In this document: one piece after another, positions 47,205-60,108 of the stretch
Layout: every line of letters starts with the position of its first letter
Position numbering within the stretch: position 1 is the first letter of the stretch
DNA from: Xestospongia muta
Lineage: Eukaryota; Porifera; Demospongiae; Haplosclerida; Petrosiidae
DNA: 64,000 nucleotides
Reading direction: 5' to 3'
Assembly: GCA_963693285.1 (NCBI GenBank)
Contig: OY848925.1
Location: forward strand, 4,876,932-4,940,931
Made by a program: the position numbers and the translations under genes
The notes under the pieces: model-generated
Database searches by the model: none
Seen by the model: only the letters and a program-made list of their open reading frames with translations
Told to the model about the DNA's origin: nothing

Positions 47205-50200
47205 ATGGCCATGTTGAAGAGTTCTATTGTGTCTACACTTCTCTGGATGACTTCTATAGTTATTGGATGTTATTACAGTTGTTTACAAGGTAAATATGAT
47301 AGCAATATAATTGAAATTTATCTATTGTTGTTGTAGGTGGCTATTACTTTCAACTGGATATGACAGTTGATGGCAACAATTTTAAAGTGAATATGTGCAA
47401 CAATTCCTTCATTTTAATGAGTGATTTGAGTACTCAAAAAGGAATCAAAGGAAGTGTTTACACTCCAGGAATTAGCTTTTGGTGGTTACCTAATGGTTCT
47501 CAAGCACTGGTGAATAAATACATTTATATACAGAATCCTGATAAGATAAAGAAAATAGGTCCAATTCCTCCTGGAATATACACATATGTACCAGACTCCA
47601 CTACAATACTGCTAGTAGGAATATATGAAAACACAAACAAAGGTATATCTATAGTTCAAATCACTTTGCCATATTTCGCTCTTGTTAGTTTTACATGTGA
47701 ATGTACAAGCTAACCTGACTACTTTGAACTACTTCAATTCAACTGCCATCACTTTAAATTTTGAATGTCTCAGTCAAAATTATCCGCCTACATGTGTAAC
47801 ATGGTTTAAAAATGGACTCCCTTTTGATGCTGTCAATTCCAGTACTCTATTAGATAACATGACATCATTATATAGTAACACAGCATCACTTTCAGCTGTT
47901 GACGTTAGTATGGGTAATTACTCATGCACGGTAATAAGTAATGGGACAACAGGAGAAAAATTTAACAGTGATAGTCTGTTTATAGAAGGTAACCAGTGAA
48001 TACGAAAGGTCAATTTTTTCATGCAATTGTTTTTTATTTTGAATATTTGTACTATTTTTTTACTTTCTATATAACATATTTTCATATGACAAGACATAAC
48101 ATTATCTCATGACGTGGTCACTGTAGGTCCTCCTGATATATTAGTGTCTTTAATCAAGTTAATATCATCAGACACATTAAGAATAGGATGGAAACATCAT
48201 GTCCAAACAGACTCTGTATTATCCTATGCAATGATTTATAAAGCACTAGATGAGATACCCGTTAATATAAGCTATACATTGTGTATGAGCTCTAAATGGT
48301 GTGATATTACTGGTTTGGAATATAATACAACATATTCTATTGTACTTTCGATGGGTAACCATATTGATGTCCTATTCCTGCCGAGTGAACCATTTAATAT
48401 CACTATCAAAGGTGTGTATCATGCACTCAATGATTGTTAAAATAAATTTTTGTTTACGTTGTTTTGTTTGGTAAACTTAGAGCCAGAAGAATTTTCTATA
48501 GATGATGTTAGTGTATTGTCAACATGGAGTGAAGGTTATGTTAGCATTACAGTTGAGTGGACATCATCTCCTATACTTGTGGACAACGTTACTGTAGCAT
48601 ACTCAGCATCATGTGGTACTGTTCAGTGTATGAGTGGAGATCAAGTTGTCAGTGAGGATATTTCAATTCTTTTTGATGATTTGATTGAAGGTTTACAATA
48701 TTCACTAATCATGTGGGCAGAGAATCTGCTTGGCTCTGGTCCACCATTATATATCAATACCACTCAAAATTATACAGGTGAAACTGACACCTGTAGTTGA
48801 ATACTGTAATTTAAAATGTCTTTCTTTAATCTATGATATAGTGCCTACAGTAGCTCCTGAACTCAATGTTGTCGCAATTAACTCCTCAGCTATTAATGTG
48901 TCTTGGACACCAATTACTTGTTGTAACAGTAGTGGTGAAGAACCACAATACTTACTTTCCCTCATGTCTGAGACTACCTCTCTCACAGAGAATGTCACCA
49001 TGACTTCAAACAATAAAACATATATCTTTAGTGATCTAAAACCTAATACTGAGTACTCAGTAACCATTGTAGCTTTTAATTCAATTGGAATGGGACCTCA
49101 GAGTGAGCAACAGGTATTCACTAAACTAGAAGAAATTTCAAGTAAGCAATCTACATATATTGGGACAATACCCACATTGTTGGTGTTGCTGATTTAAAAT
49201 TTCTCTTCTTTATAGCAAGTCATCCACCTAACACTACAGTCATTACTATACCTACTTCACCTACTTCACCTACAACACCCACTACTGAAAAACAGACTGA
49301 TGCATTTATATATATTATAGCAGGATCTGTGGCTTTTATGGTCCTACTTAGCATTGTTTTCTGCATTGTGCTTTTCTGCATACTGAGGTATGTTATCTGC
49401 TAATCTGTATACTTGTCCATCCTATCTATCATTGATAGACCTCGTTGTAAGCAGTTTCATGGTCAACAACGAGGTGAAGAAAGTACAGATTATATTCCCT
49501 TAATGAAACCACTTACAGAAAGATGTCAGTATTAAATGTGGATTTAAAATCTGATGCTAAATTCTCATTTTTAGGTGAAATGCCTTATTTGGTAGAGTTT
49601 CCTATTGATACTAAAGCAAGTGAAGGTGAATCAGTGCATTTTCTAGTTCAAATAGCTGGTCATCCTGAGCCATCTCTGTCGTGGCAGCACCAAGGAGAGC
49701 CAATCACTTCTGGAGGGAACATACAAATCTTTCAAGATGGAACTCTTGTCATAGACAAAGTTGGATCAGAGAATGCTGGCCAATACACATTTACAGCAAC
49801 AAATCTTGCAGGACATTTAAATAGAATTGTGAACTTGACTGTAGTTGCTGAAGGAGATGAAGAAAATGATACTGAAGATCTTCAAACACAAGCTGCTCGG
49901 TCTCTCATCATAGAACACAAGGCAATACCAATAGAGACACTAGAGAAATACGTAGAGATGCACCACTCTTCAGATAATGAGCCTTTTTTCTTCTTATATA
50001 CAGTAAGTACCTTCTAAATGCACTACTTTTTTGATTGTAATAGTCTCTTAATTCATATGGAAATAAATCCACCACTAATGCACACGCACATCAAGAAATG
50101 AATCGATACAAGAATATCTTACCTTGTAAGTTAAGGAAATGAGATGTTTGTAATCTTAGCTGTGGGTACATTCATTTAGATGATGACAACATGGTTGAAT

Positions 50201-52499
50201 TAGAGCCTTTAGAAGACTGGAGCAAGTTTCAACATACATACATCAATGCTTCTTATATTGATGTGAGCAAATTCAAATCAATTATTGTCATAGTGGTTGT
50301 ATATATGTAGGGATATAATGTGAAGTCAAAGTTTATTGCTACTCAAGGACCTTTGCTTCCAACTGTTGGAGACTTTTGGCGAATGATATGGAAGGAAAAA
50401 TGTCGTGTTATTGTCATGCTTACAAACAAAGTGGAGGGAAATCGAGTTAAATGTGAAGAGTACTGGCCCTTGAAAGAACAAAACCTTGCAGAGGGTCCAT
50501 TTGTAGTTGAACTACTATCTGAAGAACCTTATGCCAACTTCACTATCAGAAATTTAAAGATACTTGTGTGTTGAATATTCAAAACAAATCTAATTTATTT
50601 ATTTTTTATTAGCTAACTGATGGATCTCAGTCATTCCTCTATGTTAAGCAATTCCATTACACAGCATGGCCAGATCATGGTGTTCCAGACCATGGCAGTC
50701 CCATGATTATGTTTCATCAAAAAGTAATGGAGTATCATGGAAGTTGTGGTGGCCCCATCACAATACACTGCAGGTATAACATAGCTTTTGAATTAAGCAA
50801 CATGGACAAGAGAACCTTTTCTCTTAAAATACATGACATTGCTATGTTGACATTACTCTTTTGAAAGTCATTTCTGCAGTTAATTATAGTTAATTAATTG
50901 GGAGTTCAAAGTCTGATCATACATAAATTTTTAATATTGTGTAGTGCTGGTGTTGGAAGGACCGGTACATTCATTGCTCTGGACATTGCTCTTCAGCAAG
51001 CAAGCAAAGAGGGACAAGTGGATTTTGTGAAGATCATTAACAAAATGAGAGAGCAAAGAATGAAAATGATCCAAACAGTCGTGAGTCCTAGTAATAGAGA
51101 ACTCTTTGCCTTGCTATCTTTAATTATTTCGTATCTAGGGTCAATTTGTTTTTCTCTATGATACTTTATTGGAGAATGTTCTGTGTGGTAACACTCTTAT
51201 TCCTGTAGCTAAACTGTCCAGTGTAATGCAAACTTTGAATAACATAACTGATGTTGGTCATTGCAAGAAGACAGGATTTGAGACACAATTTCAAGTGAGC
51301 ACTTTATATGTTTGAATTACAGCTAGCCTTTTATTCCATGTTAACTTTACTTTTCCAGTTGATTCAGAAGATCACACCAAAGTTATCAGAGTACAAATGT
51401 GACATTGGAAAGAAACATATTGATAAAAACAACCCTTGCACACCTGTACCAAGTAAGCTAAATATAATAGCCTTCAATTCGAATACATGTTAATTATAAA
51501 GGCGACACTAGAAGAGTTGTATTGAAAGGACACAGTACAGACTACATAAATGCTTCATTTGTTGATGTTAGTTGAGTTCATTCCTGCATATACAAAATGC
51601 TATGTGTTGTGTGTGTAGGGATATCAACAAAAGAAAGAGTTTATTATTGCTCAGAGTCCACTTACACTGACTATCAATGACTTTTGGAAAATGATTTTGC
51701 AGAATGAGTGTTCAACAATAGTAATGCTATGCAAACTAGCTGAGAACTCAAAGGTAGTAATGAACTGCATAGAATGTTAGTGATATCATCATTGCCATCA
51801 TTCATCTAGATTGTCTGTCATCAGTACTGGCCAGCACATCATGATACAGCTGATGTTTTCAATCACTTCAGTGTCAAACTGATCAATGAAGCTCAAGAAT
51901 CCAAGGACATTATTAGACGTACTTTGGGTGTCAAAGACATGAATGTATGTTCATTCTCTCTATGAAAATATAGCTGATTTTCTTGTTCTATTTAGACTGG
52001 ACTCTGTCAAACAGTTGTGCAGTTTCATGTGACTAATTGGATGCCAAATGGACAATGCTCAAATCATCATACAATAGGAAATCTATATAATCTAGTTAGT
52101 AATAATCAAAGAAGAAGTAAAGGACATAAACCAGTAGTAGTCCATTGCAGGTGAGAAAATAAGAAAAACTGATTTTATATAATCATTTTTTCTTATTTTT
52201 GTCTGTGATTCCTAGTGATGCTATTACACGCTCAGGAATGTATTGTACTGTTCATAATGCTATTGAACAAGCTAAATTAGAACAAGCTGTGGATATATTT
52301 CAGGCTGTGAAGACATTACGAATGCAGCGTCCTGGAAGCATACCATCACTGGTAAGTTATCATTACTCATTTAAAGTGTAATATACAAAGACATTACTGT
52401 TGTTTTGATTTATTTTTAAAGGAACACTATCAGACAATTCATGATTTGGTCAGCGCCTATCTCTGTACATTTGACTTGTACAGTCAATTCCAGACATGA
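47205..52499 (+). CDS. Receptor-type tyrosine phosphatase with Ig, three FN3 and a juxtamembrane cytosolic Ig domain
   Basis: Removes phosphate from tyrosine in proteins at the cell surface. I joined 22 exons with consistent phases (47205-47289 ... 52422-52499), giving 1,309 residues. Order: signal peptide (MAMLKSSIVSTLLWMTSIVI); a small N-terminal domain (exon 2); an Ig domain with both Cys (NFECLSQ, GNYSCTV); three FN3 domains (exons 4-6; third has NVSWTPI, LKPNTEYSVTIVAFN); a Thr/Pro stalk; one membrane helix (YIIAGSVAFMVLLSIVFCIV, exon 7). Then, unusually, an I-set Ig domain (49575-49860; PSLSWQHQGEPI, ENAGQYTFTATNLAGH) lacking both Cys. Phosphatase D1 is complete: NRYKNILPYD, AWPDHGVP, HCSAGVGRTG. 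D2 keeps HCSDAITRSG (CX5R) but its WPD position reads NWMPNG, so it is probably inactive. No single vertebrate RPTP class matches this arrangement. Confidence 0.9.
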
Positions 52500-52776
52500 A
52501 TAATAATTAATTAAAATTAAAATTAATTATTTTATAACTTTGGGTGCGGTCACCACACCCACTACTGAGCTTGGTTACTGTGTTATTTTTGTCTCGAGTT
52601 TTTGAAATGATTTAGTGAGTGATGTGTGCTCGTTTATTACTTGTTTATGATTTTACGTTATTGTTAACTTGATATCCTAATTAAGACTTGTTTTAATCAC
52701 AATTAAGTTAACACCATCTACTGTAATCGAATCTGTACTTGACAATAATAAAAGAGTTACTCGAGAAGATCCGACT
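52500..52776. promoter_or_regulatory. DENND5 upstream region with shared GGTCACC element
   Basis: A 277-bp spacer between tandem genes. At 52541-52560 is an imperfect inverted repeat GGGTGCGGTCACCACACCC; its core GCGGTCACCAC matches the reverse complement of the KAT5/PNO1 promoter palindrome in 10 of 11 bases. Promoter role is inferred from position. Confidence 0.35.
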
Positions 52777-55700
52777 ATGTCTCGACTGATCGACTATTTC
52801 GTAGTGTGTTCTCTCAAAGAAGACGCATTAGAGGTTGATATCAGTGCAGGTATGTGAGATGCCTTTATAGAATACCTTGTTGTAATGGAACTCGATTTGT
52901 ATGACTATGTACCATTATTGTATTACTATTATACAGTCAGCATGAAATTCACAGTATTATTTTATTCATCTTTATCCTCAATGATAATAATCAGCTTTAA
53001 AATTAATTTATCAATTAGTTAATTTAACATCCGAAAATGTCATTATAGTTTAATTATTAGGGTACGTAGGTAATCAACCCCCTCTCCATCGTCCTTACAC
53101 ACCTCAAGTTCTCTGTCACTTTCCAAAGAATCGTTCATGGAATTCATTTGATGAGGGACCTATTAAAACTGTGAGCATCTAAACATATTATCTAAAAACC
53201 TAACTCTTTCTATTAGCAATGCATGCCGGATGGAATACGACTGGAGAAGAACCTCTCTTCACCCAATCCTTCTTTCCACACAATGTTGATCACACGTGAG
53301 AATGGAACTCGACAATATGGGAGTGTTCTCACATTCTATGAACCCATTCATAGTCTCAAACTTCTAGACTCATTGGAGAGCCTACAGAATGAGTATAAGT
53401 CCAGACATAGAATGGATCTGAGTCTGTCTGATCAATACTGGTATTTTAGTCGTACTAGTGACACTTTGTTTGCTAGTAAGTGTCTGTGTTTAGTAACATC
53501 TTTGCCAATTATCCGACTATGTCAGTCCTATCTCAAACAACTTTATGCAATTACTGTGGGTAAAACTAGGGGCTCACTCCCAATAGAAAGCTATCTTTAT
53601 AATCTCTTATATGAAACTCCAATGCCTGTTCCAGGAAGAAACATCCAATTACATGGTCCCCTGGGACCAATTTGGTGGCATTTACCGGGAAAATCAGAGT
53701 TACCATTATGTGACTACTCATTCAAGTCATTGTTTGAGTCATTAAGTTTAAAGAGCATCTTGCAACTCTTAACTTGTGTCCTGTTAGAACAACAGATATT
53801 ACTTAAGGCTGCTGGTAAGAAAGGATGTGAGATAAAGTTTGTTTAGGTGTAGCTGACATCTGTTTAACTTAATAATACATGAAGTCATAGATATGACAAG
53901 TGTTATAGATATTAGATCTGATGAGACTTGTGTACTTGAGGTAGTATTAGTATATAGTAGGAGATTTGTGCTAGTTTATAAGGAGCCATGAAGATATATT
54001 GGAGAAGCTGATGTCAAAGATTACTTACTACTATTGTAACTTGTTATTGTACTAGTAGGGGAATTTGTACTAGTTATGTATGAAGATCTATTGTGTTGTT
54101 ATTGTTAACTGTACTATTGTAATATTACAATCACTATAGTAGCAGTCTGTGTTATTTAACAAAACTGTTAAAGTGTATGTTGTCTTTTGTTAGTCTCTAT
54201 AGAGATTACAATTGTTATTTTTTGTTGTAAGCTATTAACTACATTTCTTACACCATACTTTGTTGTTATAGAAATAATGCATACAACTCATTCACTATTA
54301 TTGACTGTAGACTTATATCACTAATAATATCATTAGTTTTAAATGAATTTTATGAAATATTCTCTAGATTTTCATCAACTCATGCTCTGTGCTGAATGTA
54401 TCACAGCACTCTTGTTTCCATTCTCATGGCCCCATGTCTTCGTTCCTATACTTCCATCTTCACAGCGTGGGTTCCTGGATGCTCCAGTCCCTTTTATCAT
54501 GGGACTGAGGATGGAGTCAAACAGTGATACAAGCGAAGAACTGGACATTATTAATATAGTAAACTGAAATTTGAGAAGACACATTCTTACTCTTACTCTC
54601 TCTCTCACACACACACACACACATAGACATCTCTAACTTCCTTTGATCTTGATCATGACACTATGGAGATTCCAGAGGACTTACCTCTTCTTCCTGACTA
54701 TGATAGACTTGTAGCTAGGTCAGTTTACTCTAATATACAGTGGTATACTGTATCTAACATACAAAACAGTGTGCCTGTTAATTTGTATATTATTTCTAGT
54801 AATAGTAGTCATAATATTCATGTAATTCCTGCTACTACTTGATTTAAAGATAGAAATATTTTCATTAATTATGTTTATATCCAGGTATTCACATAACTTA
54901 ATTAGTTATCTTGTGATCTTTGTCTCATGTTTAGATTAACAAACATTATATTTCAATACGATGTGGCCTGCCCTGATCTCATAGAGTTACAGCGTCAGAC
55001 ATCTCCTTCCACTAGAAGTTTGACAGAAGAGAAAAGACCTAGAATTATTGATGCTATAAGGTGAGCCCTTTAACTAGTAGACATTTTAATTTCTTAATCA
55101 GGTTAGTTAAAAGTTTATCTGAAAGTCCTCGTCAAAGTCCAAAGCCTGGGAACTTACCTCATCAAACCTCAGTTACTCAAAATCTGGATAATCCCATTGT
55201 TAAGGAGTTACATGGCATCATTGTTAGAAGTGGGCGGGGCACAGAGAGAGGCAATACACCATCTAGTTTATCTCCAACAACTGGAGAGATAGAAGCTAGC
55301 CCCGATAGAAATTACAAGGAGGAAGAAGAGGCAGAAACAGAAAAAACTGTCACTGATAACGATCTTGAATTCTCCGGTGCAATTCGAAGTGTCTTTTGCG
55401 AGTATTTTGTAGAACACTTTGCCAATTATGAAAACTTTATTATCATGCCTAATCAGACGTATAACCAATGGTTACGTAACAGGGAACAGTTTCAAAATTT
55501 TGACAAAACGGCATTTCTATCCGACCAGCCTATTATAAGTCGAGCCTTCTATTCAGCATTTTTAGAAACATCAATGTTCTCAGCATTCATTGATCAGAAG
55601 CTCATAGCAACATGGGATCCTGATAACACCAGTAATAACTTAGTACTGTTTGATAACTATGTAGAGAGTCATCGGCACAATAGCGGTATCCCAACCACAC

Positions 55701-56138
55701 CCTCTGGTGGAACAACATTCTCAGGTACTTTTTGAGTATGCCCCTTTAATTTTATTAAATAACTAAATAGTCAGCTGCTTGATATAATAGTTTACTATTT
55801 TGTTGTTTTTCTATTAGCTGATTCACATGACTCTTCTGATATTGGTCAAAGTGTTGAGATTGTACCCAAACCACACCCACTTAATCAGCAAGAAGATGGG
55901 ACACTTGCATCTGCTATAATTTCTGAAGAGGGTGTGTTTCCTTCTCTTGACTCCACCCTCTTGACTCAAGTCAGTATAATATATGTTCTTCAATATTATT
56001 ATAAATTATGATGTAGTGTGAGGAGACTGATACCAAATCCACTCCTGGGAATGAGACTTTAAGAGTTGGTGAACGAAGACAATCAAAGCCTAAAACAGCG
56101 GTACATTCATAGTATCATTTTGATCAACATTTTCAAAT

Positions 56139-56226
<88 letters not shown>

Positions 56227-59200
56227 ACTGATAGCAGAATGACAGCATTCAGCCATTCCAAGTTTGTATTACAGTTATGGAGAGAATCTAGATTGAGGGT
56301 ACATGTTAACACATAATATATATAACCTCCATTATAAATATCATAGGTCAAACATATGTTAGGTAGCAGTCCTGAGGTCCAAAATAACATTGAAGAGAAC
56401 ACTCATATTGCTAATCTATGTGATCTCCTTGAGAGAATATGGGGACATGGTTTGAAGAAGAGAGAGAGTAAGTCGCCACTGTGGGCCCATTTGATGGCAT
56501 ATGGAGAGTTACTCTGTCACGAAGATGCTCCACCCCCTGATGAAATTAGACGCTCTATTACTCCTGATCCATATATGCACTCATCTGTTAAACTTACCGA
56601 CCATCATCGCCATTCTCACAGATCGCTACTGTCACTTGGTAAAGTGCATAATGTTAGCATCGATGAAAGAGTCTGTAAAACAATAGTATATTTGATGTTA
56701 AAAAGTAAAAGTTTGTGTATTATAAGTAAACACTGTTGAAGTACTATAATACAATAGAGACAGCTTAGTTCTAGGTGAATCCTAATTCCATTTAACAAAT
56801 ATAGTTGGTATTCTGAAGGTATGCTAATTAAACATACTTACTAAATTTATAAATGAATTGTCAAAACCTTACTGGTCCCTTTGTATATATAGGTACTTGT
56901 AAATTACTGATAATTTATCTGATATCCTTTTTAGCATCCTTAGATGAGACCTCTTCTTCCTCTTCTCCTTCACCTACTAAACGTGGATCTGTGTCATCTT
57001 TGTTCAGAAGGAGATTTCAATCACCAGAACTCAAAGCTCATTTAGAGGCTATTTTACAGCCTCCTCCATCAACATTTCTTGAAGACTTGCAGTGAGAGCC
57101 ACTCACATATCCATTATCCATCCATCTATTCACATATCCATTATCCATTCATTCACATATCCATTATCCATCCATTCATTCACATATCCATTATCCATCC
57201 ATTTATTCACATATCCATTATCCATCCATCCACTCACATATCCATTATCCATCCATCCATCCATTCACATATCCATTATCCATTCATTCACATATCCATT
57301 ATCCATCCATTCGTTCACATATCCACTATCCATTCATTCATTCACATATCCATTATCCATCCATTCATTCACATATCCATTATCCATCCATTCGTTCACA
57401 TATCCACTATCCATTCATTCACATATCCATTATCCATCCATTCATTCACATATCCACTATCCATCCATCCATTCACATATCCATTATCCATCCATTCATT
57501 CACATATCCATTATCCATCCATTCATTCACATATCCATATATTCATTCATCCATTTATCCATCTATGTATCCATCCATTCTCCATTCTTTCATCTATCCC
57601 TTCAGAATAGTTAACAACATGAGAGAGATCAAAACAGATGTAGGTCATGCTAGAGCATGGGTCAGGTAAGATATATATTATGTGTTTAATAGAATAGACT
57701 TTAGAACTTAAGGAACAATTTCTAACAATTTAGAAATAATCATACACATAATTTTAGAAATGATCGTACATAATTTTTGATCATCAAATGAAGGAGGGGC
57801 TACAACTGTGTATTAACGATTAACACTTAAACGCATTATTATGTTCATATAAAGTACTAAATAAATAACAAATACTTCTGTTTGAAGAGTTACTTGTATT
57901 TAAGAGCTATTGGTACTTGAATGAAACTTCCATTGAATGGTCATATTATTGTCTTTTGCAGATTAGCCCTTGAGAAGAAGACTTTATCAAGACATTTATC
58001 AAGTCTCCTATCTAATACGAACTTATGCAGGTACACATATACCAATGACCATATTTGCTATGCAAATATCATCCTTATTTTAGACAAAGATATCGTAACT
58101 ATGCTTTCCTGCTGACTGAGGATGAGAAAGAACAGTTCTTACTTCATCTCTTGTCTCTGTCTGCCGGAGATTTTAACTGCTTCACATCGGCTTTCACAGA
58201 CACAAGTATGTATTAAATTGGTCATAACTATATTCATAATGGTTTTAGTAGAAACTGTCATCTTTACACAGTTTATTAGGGAGCCTTGTCTATTAGAGGG
58301 GTTACTTAATATCATAGTAGACATTTAGCGATGTCTTAATGACATTGCATTGTTTTAATCAAAGTTATGAACTCCATATATTATGTTACATTAGTTCATT
58401 TGTTTTTATAGGTATGTCCTATAAAGTTTTGGTAGTTGGTGAAGGAAAGTATTTTGGTCTAAGTACTGCCTGTTTGTATGTCAACGTTGGAGGAGAAAAT
58501 GGAGAGTCTGGTATTGTTGAGATACCACGTGGTAGCTATTCAGTTGATTTCACTGTAAGTTAAGATGACATTGTGTGTGTTATGTGTTGTATTTCTTCTC
58601 TCTTATAGTGTCACAACTTGGGTTCTTTAACTTGTATTCGATTGGGACATGATAATACAGGTATTGTACGAAGTCTTTTAGTTGAGATGGTATTAGTTCA
58701 TTGTATTACAACAGGACAGACTTACAGGTAAACCAACAAGACAAGTTATTTAATTACAATAATCACTGCTTTCCTGTTTGTTTAGATTTCACTGTGCTAA
58801 ATGGTTTGCTCGTGCCGAGGATGATGGCAGTATTGAAAGATTTATTACTGGAGAAAGAGTATCTAGAAAGTTAAAAGGATCAACTAACATCAGTGCACTT
58901 AGTACATAGCTATAAATGAAGCTAATGTTCATTGTTGTCTCATTATATACAGGTGTGGATGATGTATTGCCATCGTCTGGAGGATCAAAAGGGAATCGCT
59001 CACCCAAGAAAACTATTGGAGACAGTAAGGACACTAAATATACTTTTATATGACAATTTCTTTCTCTCTCTCTCTTTCTCACTTACTCTCAGGGCCTGTG
59101 TTATCTAATATTAAGAGCTGTATTAGTTCCTGTGTTGCTAAACTAATGGTAGTATGTCAAGATAGCAACAAAGAGACACTGGTATGTTCTGTAAATTAAA

Positions 59201-60108
59201 TGTAGTATTTTAAATCTATACTACTGTTTTTTGTAGAGATCCAAGTTTTTACCTTTGTTATATGGACCAGAAGGTTTTGTCAAGTGTTTAGAATCTGTAA
59301 GTAGATAGTTTAAAATGTTGTACTTAAGTAAGTTGATATCGTGCATTGTTTTCTAGGTTTTTTATTTTGGGTTCAAATGTACTAGGAAGTTCCAGAAGTC
59401 ACTATACATTTGGGATCTAATTGAACGTGCTGTAGTTATCACTTCTTCTGATAAGGCGACAGAAGATGGAGATACAGATGATGAACTAGATGAGAGAGAT
59501 GAAACAAGTGGTGGAAGTTTCTTGTTGGGTCAGGAAGTTGTAGATCCTGTAGTATGGCAATCCTTTGTGACAGTCCTCTCTCATATAAAGAAGTTAGTCA
59601 ATATTGGTAAAGATGAGAAGGTATGTGGAAGATATATTACTGAGTCAGTGTAATTTCTTATATGTCTTACCTAGGCAATGCTGTTCTTTTTATTGGGACT
59701 AAGGTCAGTATTACAGAGATGATAACTACTACCAGTGTTGTTTGAAAAACTATACTTAATAGGCAATCAATACTAAGTCATAAGCATGCAGTATTAGTTA
59801 CTTTACAAACATTGTAATAATAATATGCAAATAGGACCTGATTTCTTTAACCTTAAGGAGCTCACTACATGTGTTAGTGATATATCAACTATAAGGCATT
59901 GATTCTTTTATTATGACTTTCTTCTAGGGATCATCACCTTCCTGGTTGGATTCAACTTCTAGCTCATTCCTATGTGACACAAACAATGTATGAGCCCACA
60001 TCTTTTCTAAGAGATCCTGAACTACTTTCTTTTCTAATGGATAATTTAAAACCCACTCTTACACTTTCTATATGTCTAGAACCTCTACTAGTTCAAGGCG
60101 GATTGTAA
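52777..60108 (+). CDS. DENND5: DENND5 (Rab6IP1-like), DENN-RUN-PLAT-RUN protein
   Basis: Rab guanine-nucleotide exchange factor (Rab39 in mammals) and Rab6 effector in Golgi/endosome transport. I joined 24 exons in phase (52777-52849, 53061-53170, 53217-53814 ... 59675-59703, 59928-60108): 1,297 residues, near the human 1,287. uDENN begins MSRLIDYFVVCSL. cDENN has SDTLFASKCLCLVTSLPI, LPIESYLYNLLYE and AECITALLFPFSWPHVFVPI. dDENN has YENFIIMP and NREQFQNFDKTAFLSDQP. RUN1 spans NTHIANLCDLLERIWGHGL to IKTDVGHARAWVRLALEKK, then LLTEDEKEQFLLHLLS. PLAT runs from SYKVLVVGEGK through CIRLGHDNTG. RUN2 closes with RDHHLPGWIQLLAHSYVTQ. It fits vertebrate DENND5A and B equally, so this is probably the single pre-duplication gene. 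Introns 4 and 9 end in CT/CA microsatellites; intron 12 is almost wholly minisatellite. Confidence 0.93.
54594..54622 (+). repeat. (TC)n(AC)n repeat before DENND5 exon 5
   Basis: A short compound CT/CA repeat followed by ATAG and exon 5 at 54627. Confidence 0.8.
56141..56224 (+). repeat. (TC)n microsatellite before DENND5 exon 10
   Basis: About 83 bp of CT with one interruption, running straight into CAG and exon 10 at 56227; it makes up two thirds of the 126-bp intron. Confidence 0.95.
57095..57600. repeat. Minisatellite filling DENND5 intron 12
   Basis: About 20 copies of TTCACATATCCATTATCCAT plus CCATTCA variants (units of about 19-31 bp), occupying the 514-bp intron between the donor at 57092 and the acceptor at 57605. 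Long frames reading Tyr-Pro-Leu-Ser-Ile-His repeats are artefacts. Confidence 0.93.

Noticed and set aside
57079..57669. Long plus-strand frames with SIHSFTYPL repeats
   Set aside because: They are the DENND5 intron 12 minisatellite read in frame; the flanking exons join correctly without it.
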